Positions 30,508 through 35,015 of a stretch of DNA of 35,015 nucleotides are shown piece after piece (the first letter of the stretch is position 1; each line of letters starts with the position of its first letter). Source of the DNA: Patescibacteria group bacterium. Its GTDB lineage: Bacteria > Patescibacteriota > Minisyncoccia > Phycocordibacterales > PALSA-1337. The position numbers were made by a program, and so were the translations under genes. Below the pieces are notes generated by a model, which made no database searches, had not been told where the DNA came from, and was given only the letters and a program-made list of their open reading frames with translations. Location of the stretch: NCBI GenBank assembly GCA_028865615.1, contig JAGWJT010000005.1:1-35015 (forward strand), given 5' to 3'.

Positions 30508-31484
30508 TTTATGTTTGGTATTTGGTTCTTGGTATTTGGATCTTGGTCCTTGATATTCGATATTTTTGCTTTTGAAATGGTCCGCAACTTGGCGCTTCTG
30601 GACCTCGGATTGGTCGATACCTCTTCCTGTGAAGGTCTGATCGGCTTCTTCGAGATCTCCGCTCCGTCCGTCTTGCTCTTCTGTTTGAAAAAATCTTTGA
30701 CTATTCGGTCTTCAAGGCTGTGGAACGATATGACCGCCATCGTACCGCCTGCACCCAACCGTCCGTATCCTTGTGACAATCCCTCCTTCAAGGCCGCCAG
30801 CTCGTCGTTGACCGTTATGCGCAAAGCTTGGAATGTCTTGGTGGCCGGATGGATCTTGCCTCGCCGATAGACGAATGGCACGGACAATTTGACGAGCTCG
30901 GCCAGTTCCGTCGATGTCTCTATCGGCTTCTTCTGACGATAACCGACGATAGCTTTGGCTATCCTTCTGGCATATCTCTCCTCTCCGTAGGCGAATATGA
31001 CATTGGCTATGTCCTCTTCTTTCCAGCCGTTCACTATGTCTTTGGCCGTAAATGGATACGATGCCGGATCACCCATGGTCATCTCGAGGGGTTCGTCTTT
31101 CATGAATGAAAATCCCCTTCCTGAAGATTCAAGCTCATCCGAGGATATGCCTAGATCAAGCAATATCATGTCGACTTTGTTTATGCCTTGCTTGTCGAGG
31201 ATTTTGTCCATATCCCTGAAGTTGGCGCATTCCAAGATGACATGTTCCGCTTTTCCTTTTAAGGCCGCCTCTGCTCGGTCTATTGCAGTCTGGTCCCTAT
31301 CGAGACCGATAATGCCGAGTCTGCCTTCCAAGGCTTGGGCTATGGCCAGCGCGTGCCCCGCTCCGCCGAGCGTGCCGTCGATATACCACGGTGTTTTGCC
31401 TGATTCATGAATCCTGAATCCTGGATCATGAATCAATGCTTTCACTGCTTCATGTAAAAGAACCGGTTCGTGTACGCTCTGCAT
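30504..31484 (-). CDS. rsmH: 16S rRNA (cytosine-1402-N4)-methyltransferase
   Basis: Encodes 326 residues. SAM-binding YIDGTLGGAGHALAI, GLDRDQTAI, LLDLGISSDELES and KIHPATKTFQALRI are family hallmarks, and the late VISFHSLEDRIVK segment is intact. It methylates C1402 in the decoding centre of 16S rRNA. Two odd points: residues 19-33 (from IHDPGFRIHESGK) are encoded by the GATTCA repeat (31401-31435) and interrupt the normally short N-terminal segment. The last ~20 residues are Asn/Lys/Ile-rich and also repeat-derived. It overlaps ftsL by 4 bp and follows mraZ by 12 bp. Confidence 0.92.
   Translation of the reverse strand: MQSVHEPVLLHEAVKALIHDPGFRIHESGKTPWYIDGTLGGAGHALAIAQALEGRLGIIGLDRDQTAIDRAEAALKGKAEHVILECANFRDMDKILDKQGINKVDMILLDLGISSDELESSGRGFSFMKDEPLEMTMGDPASYPFTAKDIVNGWKEEDIANVIFAYGEERYARRIAKAIVGYRQKKPIETSTELAELVKLSVPFVYRRGKIHPATKTFQALRITVNDELAALKEGLSQGYGRLGAGGTMAVISFHSLEDRIVKDFFKQKSKTDGAEISKKPIRPSQEEVSTNPRSRSAKLRTISKAKISNIKDQDPNTKNQIPNIK
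31401..31435. repeat. GATTCA-type repeat inside rsmH
   Basis: TGATTCATGAATCCTGAATC and flanking units, translated in frame within the N-terminal part of RsmH (reads HDPGFRIHESG). Confidence 0.7.
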
Positions 31485-31496
31485 ATCTGTTACAGC

Positions 31497-31958
31497 CTAC
31501 TCTTGACCCGGCTCGGCTTTGCCTACTCCGGCTCGACCAAGCTTCTCAGCCAGATCGTTGGCTTTGCTCTCTATGCCGCTCCTGTATTCGTTCCAAGAAT
31601 CCTTGTCCCAAAGCTCGACCCTGTCGCCAACGCCTATGAAGACCACTTCAGTCTTCAGATTGGCTCTTTCACGGATCTGCTCGGGAAGGAGCATGCGGCC
31701 CGCGGCATCGACCTCAGCCTCTACGGCTCCTCCCAGAAGGAAACGATTGAGGCCTCGGTTGTCTGCCGACAGTATCGAGGACTCTCCCGCCGACAAGCGG
31801 CCGGCTATCCTTTGCCATTCCTTCACTGTGAAGATAAAAAGGCATCGGTCTAGACCCGGCGTGATCACCACCGTCTTCCCCATCTCCTTGCGGAGTTTGG
31901 CCGGAAGCGACAGGCGATTCTTGTCATCGATAGTATGGCGGTATTCCCCGATGAGCAT
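31497..31958 (-). CDS. mraZ: Transcriptional regulator MraZ
   Basis: Encodes 153 residues from ATG 31958; earlier frame starts lie in the promoter. Two AbrB-like beta-alpha-beta folds: LIGEYRHTIDDKNRLSLPAK (first) and LGGAVEAEVDAAGRMLLPEQ (second), each with the DxxxRxxxP core. MraZ forms ring-shaped oligomers, binds TGG-type repeats upstream of its own gene and controls the dcw cluster. The repeats at 32047-32066 and the promoter at 32007-32035 fit self-regulation. Confidence 0.93.
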   Translation of the reverse strand: MLIGEYRHTIDDKNRLSLPAKLRKEMGKTVVITPGLDRCLFIFTVKEWQRIAGRLSAGESSILSADNRGLNRFLLGGAVEAEVDAAGRMLLPEQIRERANLKTEVVFIGVGDRVELWDKDSWNEYRSGIESKANDLAEKLGRAGVGKAEPGQE

Positions 31959-32006
31959 GGTGCTGCGAGATGTTATTGATAATCGATATGCGGTGAGATG
32001 ATGCAA

Positions 32007-32035
32007 AGCATATTGAAAGCGTTTTGACGCATCAA
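32007..32035 (-). promoter_or_regulatory. Promoter of the dcw cluster (mraZ)
   Basis: Minus strand: TTGATG (32030-32035), 17-bp spacer, TATGCT (32007-32012). Start site would be near 32000, leaving a leader of about 40 nt before the mraZ ATG. Confidence 0.65.
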
Positions 32036-32046
32036 AAGGTTTTCAA

Positions 32047-32087
32047 TCTACCACTTCATCCCACTTGATGGATATTTTACTCCACCA
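32047..32087 (-). promoter_or_regulatory. MraZ-box-like direct repeats
   Basis: AAGTGGGATG (32057-32066) and AAGTGGTAGA (32047-32056) repeat at exactly 10 bp on one face of the helix; a third weaker copy GGTGGAGTAA is at 32078-32087. They lie just upstream of the mraZ -35. The spacing matches known MraZ operators; binding is inferred. Confidence 0.6.
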
Positions 32088-32135
32088 TGCGCAAAAAATG
32101 CAATAATATCAAGGTGGATAAACTGTGGATAACAT

Positions 32136-32149
32136 GGGGCATATGCCCC
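32136..32149. promoter_or_regulatory. Palindrome GGGGCATATGCCCC, possible operator
   Basis: A perfect 14-bp palindrome in the mraZ/padR divergent region, 37 bp before the preferred start of the PadR-type gene. It could be that regulator's own operator. Confidence 0.45.
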
Positions 32150-32185
32150 GATAACATATTGACCAAAAAATCAGACGTATCAAGG

Positions 32186-32476
32186 ATGGGTCCGAGATAT
32201 ATACAATTCTTCGTACTCAAAATCCTATCGAGAATGAGCCAGTCCCCGAAAGAGATAAATGGGAGATTGAATGGCATTGGATTCAAGACGCCAACCGGCA
32301 GCCTCTATCCTCTTATGAGGAAACTAAAGCGAAGTGGTCTTGCCATCACCGGCTATGAGGAATCGGATACCGGCGTTCGGATCAAGACGTATTCACTTAC
32401 CGAAAAAGGCCACAACCGCCTGACCGACTTTCGCGGCGATTGGAGACGCCTGAACGATGTGGTAAATAGTCTATAA
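32186..32476 (+). CDS. PadR-family transcriptional regulator
   Basis: Encodes 96 residues from ATG 32186. Winged-helix DNA-binding pattern: YIQFFVLKILSRM, SPKEINGRL, the TPTGSLYPLMRKLKRSGL recognition segment (typical of PadR), then YSLTEKGHNRL. A longer start at ATG 32087 would add 33 residues of unusual composition and cover the palindrome, so I prefer 32186. No good promoter hexamers are visible. PadR proteins usually repress a nearby gene and respond to small molecules. Its stop directly abuts that of lysS. Confidence 0.75.
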   Translation: MGPRYIQFFVLKILSRMSQSPKEINGRLNGIGFKTPTGSLYPLMRKLKRSGLAITGYEESDTGVRIKTYSLTEKGHNRLTDFRGDWRRLNDVVNSL

Positions 32477-33964
32477 CTACCTCTTCGGCCGCATCAATGG
32501 AAAAAATTGCACTTCACGGAGAGGTCGGTTGGCCAGGATAGCGAACAAGCGTTCGCCGTGACCCCAACCGCAGGCCGGAGGCATGCCATGCTCGAGCATT
32601 TCTACAAATTCCCGGTCGGGCATCATGGCTTCATCGTCGCCGGACTTGAGGAGTTTTTCTTGTTCATCAAAACGACGGGCTTGGTCGACGGGATCATTGA
32701 GCTCCGAATAGCCGCGACCCACCTCGGAGCCGGCGATGATCGGCTGGAACATCTGGACTGTGGGCTGAGGCATGCCATCTTTGCCTTTTACTGATTTGGC
32801 CAGAGGCGCCACCAAGACAGGATGATTTGTGAGGAATGCCGGACCGGCTATCGACTTTCTGCAGTGCTTCCAGAGCGTGTCCGTGAGCCGTTCGCGGTTG
32901 GAACCTTTGTATGATACCTTGAGCTCGTCAAGCTTGTCGGCGATCTCTTTGTCCGTGGCCGTGCCGATATCGACTCCCGTCTGCCGCTGTATCTCTGCCG
33001 CATAATCGACGCGCTTCCATTCATCGGCAAGGTCGAACGTCATGTCTCTGTATGTAAATCTGGTCGTGCCAAAGACTTCCTCCGCCACCTTGCGGTAAAG
33101 CTCCGTGACGAGCTTCATACCGTCCTCGTAGTCCGCATAAGCCCAGTAGAACTCCATGTTGGTGAATTCCTGGGCATGTTCCGGGCTGGTGCCTTCGTTC
33201 CTATAGACTCGCCCTATCTCGAATGTCTTTGGAAATCCGGCCGCCATAAGGCGCTTCTGCCACAATTCGCCCACTGATATGCGCATAAATACGTCCAGAT
33301 CGAAGTCGTTGTGGTGAGTCTTGAACGGCCGCGCTTCCGCCCCGCCCGTAGTCACTTCCAGAGTCGGCGTCTCTACTTCCAGGAAGCCGCGATCTTTCAT
33401 AAATGAGCGCGTCACGTCCCAAAACTTGGCCTTTTTGTAGAAAAGGTCGCGCTCTTCCGGCGACATGATGAAATCCAGGTAGCGCTTGCGCAAGCGCTCG
33501 TCCGGATCGACCAAGCCGTGCCATTTTTCCGGCAAAGGCTGCAATGATTTTGCCGCCATCGCCCATGAATGGACGAGCAGGCTCTCCTCGCCTTTTTGAG
33601 TCTTGAATAATGGTCCTGTGACGGAGATCAGATCTCCGACATCCACAGTGTCCGTGAGCAATTTGAAAGATTTTTCGTCTAGCGCGTCTTTCTTGACCAC
33701 CGATTGAAACTTGGCCGTGCCGTCGTCGAGCACCACAAAAAGGATGGCCCCTTGGCCGCGGATAGCCATGACACGACCGGAAAGCGAGACGTTTTTGCCG
33801 TCATGCTTGCCGCCTTTACCTTCTTCATAATCACCAAAAGCGCTTCGAGCATCTCCGAGGCTCATATCGCGAGGCACTCGCGCCGGATATGGATCCATGC
33901 CGGCTTTCCTGATGGCCTCCAATTTGGCCAATCGCGCTTGTCTCAATTCTTCCAGTGATGCCAT
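32477..33964 (-). CDS. lysS: Lysyl-tRNA synthetase (class II)
   Basis: Encodes 495 residues. An N-terminal OB-fold anticodon domain (VSLSGRVMAIRGQGAILFVV, about 60-150) is followed by the class II catalytic core. Motif 1 region GFLEVETPTLEV, motif 2 FEIGRVYRNEGTSPEHAQEF and motif 3 GWGHGERLFAIL are present. It charges tRNA-Lys. Motif 3 has Glu-Arg where many LysRS have Asp-Arg, a conservative change. The gene starts 6 bp after greA, so the two form a greA-lysS operon. The convergent padR gene abuts its stop with no terminator between. Confidence 0.93.
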   Translation of the reverse strand: MASLEELRQARLAKLEAIRKAGMDPYPARVPRDMSLGDARSAFGDYEEGKGGKHDGKNVSLSGRVMAIRGQGAILFVVLDDGTAKFQSVVKKDALDEKSFKLLTDTVDVGDLISVTGPLFKTQKGEESLLVHSWAMAAKSLQPLPEKWHGLVDPDERLRKRYLDFIMSPEERDLFYKKAKFWDVTRSFMKDRGFLEVETPTLEVTTGGAEARPFKTHHNDFDLDVFMRISVGELWQKRLMAAGFPKTFEIGRVYRNEGTSPEHAQEFTNMEFYWAYADYEDGMKLVTELYRKVAEEVFGTTRFTYRDMTFDLADEWKRVDYAAEIQRQTGVDIGTATDKEIADKLDELKVSYKGSNRERLTDTLWKHCRKSIAGPAFLTNHPVLVAPLAKSVKGKDGMPQPTVQMFQPIIAGSEVGRGYSELNDPVDQARRFDEQEKLLKSGDDEAMMPDREFVEMLEHGMPPACGWGHGERLFAILANRPLREVQFFPLMRPKR

Positions 33965-33970
33965 GAGGAT

Positions 33971-34438
33971 TTATTTGACGGCCGCGATCTTGTAACGGTT
34001 CATGCCTTTGGGGGTGCTCACGGTCACAACGTCGCCGACTTTGTGGCCCAAAAGGGCCGAGCCGAGAGGCGAAATGTTCGACACCTTGCCGACGGTCGTA
34101 TCGGCTTCTTCAGAACCTACGATGGTCACCAGCACTGATTTGTTGTCGCCGTCTTTCTCGACTCTGACCGTAGATCCTACCGTGACCACGTCCGTGCTCC
34201 CGGGTCCGGCTATGACGGCCGTCTTCAGGAGGTCTTCGAGTTTGCGTATACGGTCTTCGACTTCGGCCTGTTCTTCCCTGGCTTGGTGGTATTCCGCGTT
34301 CTCGGAAAGGTCGCCGAGCTTCTTGGCGTATTCGAGGTGTTCGGCTATCTCTTTGCGGCGTTCCGATCGCAAGTGTTCCAGCTCGCGCTCAAGCTCGGAG
34401 AATTTCTCCTTGGTAAGATATTGGGTGTCTTTTGACAT
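33971..34438 (-). CDS. greA: Transcription elongation factor GreA
   Basis: Encodes 155 residues. The N-terminal coiled coil (about 8-75) bears the acidic tip GDLSENAEYHQAREEQ that enters the RNA polymerase channel and triggers cleavage of backtracked RNA. The C-terminal FKBP-like domain ends in SPLGSALLGHKVGDVVTV. The promoter at 34490-34519 is clear, with a leader of about 45 nt. First gene of a greA-lysS operon. Confidence 0.95.
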   Translation of the reverse strand: MSKDTQYLTKEKFSELERELEHLRSERRKEIAEHLEYAKKLGDLSENAEYHQAREEQAEVEDRIRKLEDLLKTAVIAGPGSTDVVTVGSTVRVEKDGDNKSVLVTIVGSEEADTTVGKVSNISPLGSALLGHKVGDVVTVSTPKGMNRYKIAAVK

Positions 34439-34489
34439 ATGTTTTCTGAATAATTAGAAAAAAGCTCTGCTAAAGGCTCGATGCCATAT

Positions 34490-34519
34490 ATTCTAGCACG
34501 GACGGTTTCTTGCACACAA
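34490..34519 (-). promoter_or_regulatory. Promoter of greA
   Basis: Minus strand: TTGTGT (34514-34519), 18-bp spacer, TAGAAT (34490-34495) preceded by TGC. Confidence 0.6.
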
Positions 34520-34524
34520 GTGTA

Positions 34525-35015
34525 TCAGTGATTCTCCACGTACGCCCTGGTGATCGATCCAAAGTACCCCGAAGCTGGAGATATACCGACGGATGATTGG
34601 AATTTAGATAGGGCTGATTGAGTAAGAGCGCCGAAGTAGTCGGATTCGTTGCCGGGAGAGCCAGGACCGGTGGAAGATATGGTGAAGCCTTTGGAGTTGA
34701 GGTACTCCTGTAGTGCTTTGACGTCGGAGCCGGTAGAGCCTATGGTGAGGTTGCGAGTGAATGTGCCAGTGAATGTGGTGGGAGTTGAGGTGGAGTTAGA
34801 TTGAGGTTCTGTGGATGGAGTGGGAGCGGATACAGGTTGAGCAGAAGATGTTTGATTGTTCCCCTTAGCGGCGTTGAGTGCAGCTCTCGTCTGTGGGCCT
34901 ACAATACCTAGTGATTCGATACTGTGAGCAGTCTGGAAAGCTTTGACGGCTGATTCTGTGAGGTTGCCGTAGTAGCCGGTGTTGTATTGGGATTCTAGGT
35001 AACCCAGCGATATGA
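34525..35015 (-). CDS. Partial secreted protein with two peptidoglycan-binding domains
   Basis: The 5' part lies beyond the window; 163 codons are visible, ending in TGA at 34525-34527. The first visible segment, YNTGYYGNLTESAVKAFQ and following, and the last, GSDVKALQEYLNSKGF followed by DYFGALTQSALSKFQ, are two PG_binding_1 domains. A Ser/Thr/Pro/Gln-rich linker joins them. This repeat-and-linker layout is frequent in Patescibacteria cell-surface proteins and suggests a cell-wall-bound protein. The N-terminal function cannot be seen. Confidence 0.85.
   Translation of the reverse strand, partial: ISLGYLESQYNTGYYGNLTESAVKAFQTAHSIESLGIVGPQTRAALNAAKGNNQTSSAQPVSAPTPSTEPQSNSTSTPTTFTGTFTRNLTIGSTGSDVKALQEYLNSKGFTISSTGPGSPGNESDYFGALTQSALSKFQSSVGISPASGYFGSITRAYVENH

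Noticed and set aside
1-35015. CRISPR arrays, transposase or integrase genes, rRNA genes
   Set aside because: No regularly spaced direct repeats of 24-40 bp, no DDE or tyrosine recombinase motifs and no rRNA sequence were found on either strand.

Overview
The window looks like a chromosomal piece of a Patescibacteria (Candidate Phyla Radiation) genome, most likely of the Parcubacteria group. This rests on a tandem array of small T4SS-pilin-type membrane proteins, tiny surface and membrane proteins, a compact gene set with many 1-20 bp overlaps, peptidoglycan-binding repeat proteins, a shortened MurF, and scarce Shine-Dalgarno sites. TAA, TAG and TGA all end genes (TGA ends the metallo-beta-lactamase gene at 9989, TAG ends gyrA), so the UGA-recoding Gracilibacteria/Absconditabacteria are unlikely. 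There is no biosynthetic pathway beyond cell wall and division, and no transposase, integrase or CRISPR array.

Layout. 1-2660: plus-strand accessory block with a His-rich anchored protein (cut by the window edge), an SPFH/band-7-like membrane protein split by an in-frame TAA, and a small anchored protein, closed by a strong terminator. 2680-6727: minus-strand operon running methyltransferase, extracellular solute-binding protein, then five pilin-like proteins. 6805-7012: a multi-branched inverted-repeat element. 7029-12703: gyrA, a small membrane protein, a degenerate metallo-beta-lactamase-fold protein, ribosomal protein S1 (plus strand) and pth. 12723-12920: a second inverted-repeat element related to the first. 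12926-18729: plus-strand housekeeping block lepB, a catalytically degenerate HisRS homologue, rpsU, ybeY, ftsA, a membrane hydrolase-like protein and ftsZ. 18736-19143: a four-helix-bundle (23S rRNA intervening sequence) gene broken by TAA and framed by a perfect inverted repeat. 19137-23154: a redox locus with thioredoxin reductase, an anchored FMN-binding protein, ApbE flavin transferase, and an NqrB/RnfD-like membrane domain fused to a ferredoxin-reductase-like FAD/NAD module. 23218-27010: small surface proteins, four tRNA genes (Ser-CGA, Glu-TTC, Val-GAC, Glu-CTC) and RNase R. 27113-31958: a minus-strand dcw cluster mraZ-rsmH-ftsL-ftsI-murF with its mraZ promoter and MraZ-box-like repeats. 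32186-35015: a PadR regulator, lysS, greA and a partial peptidoglycan-binding protein.

How the genes fit together. The dcw cluster and the separate ftsA/ftsZ block supply septal wall synthesis and the Z-ring. gyrA, rpsA, rpsU, ybeY, pth, lysS, rnr, greA and the tRNAs are core information processing. The most distinctive metabolic unit is the redox locus: ApbE would attach FMN to the anchored protein and probably to the membrane NqrB/RnfD domain, whose fused reductase domain could feed in electrons from NAD(P)H. That gives a very small electron-transfer chain.

Non-coding structure is unusually rich. Two related ~200 bp nested palindromic elements begin with GGAACC-type arms. A GATTCA/CAAGATT-type short repeat lies between genes and has also been translated into TrxB, RsmH and possibly IVP. 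Several genes have a -10 box exactly 6 nt (8 in lepB) before ATG, pointing to leaderless mRNAs.
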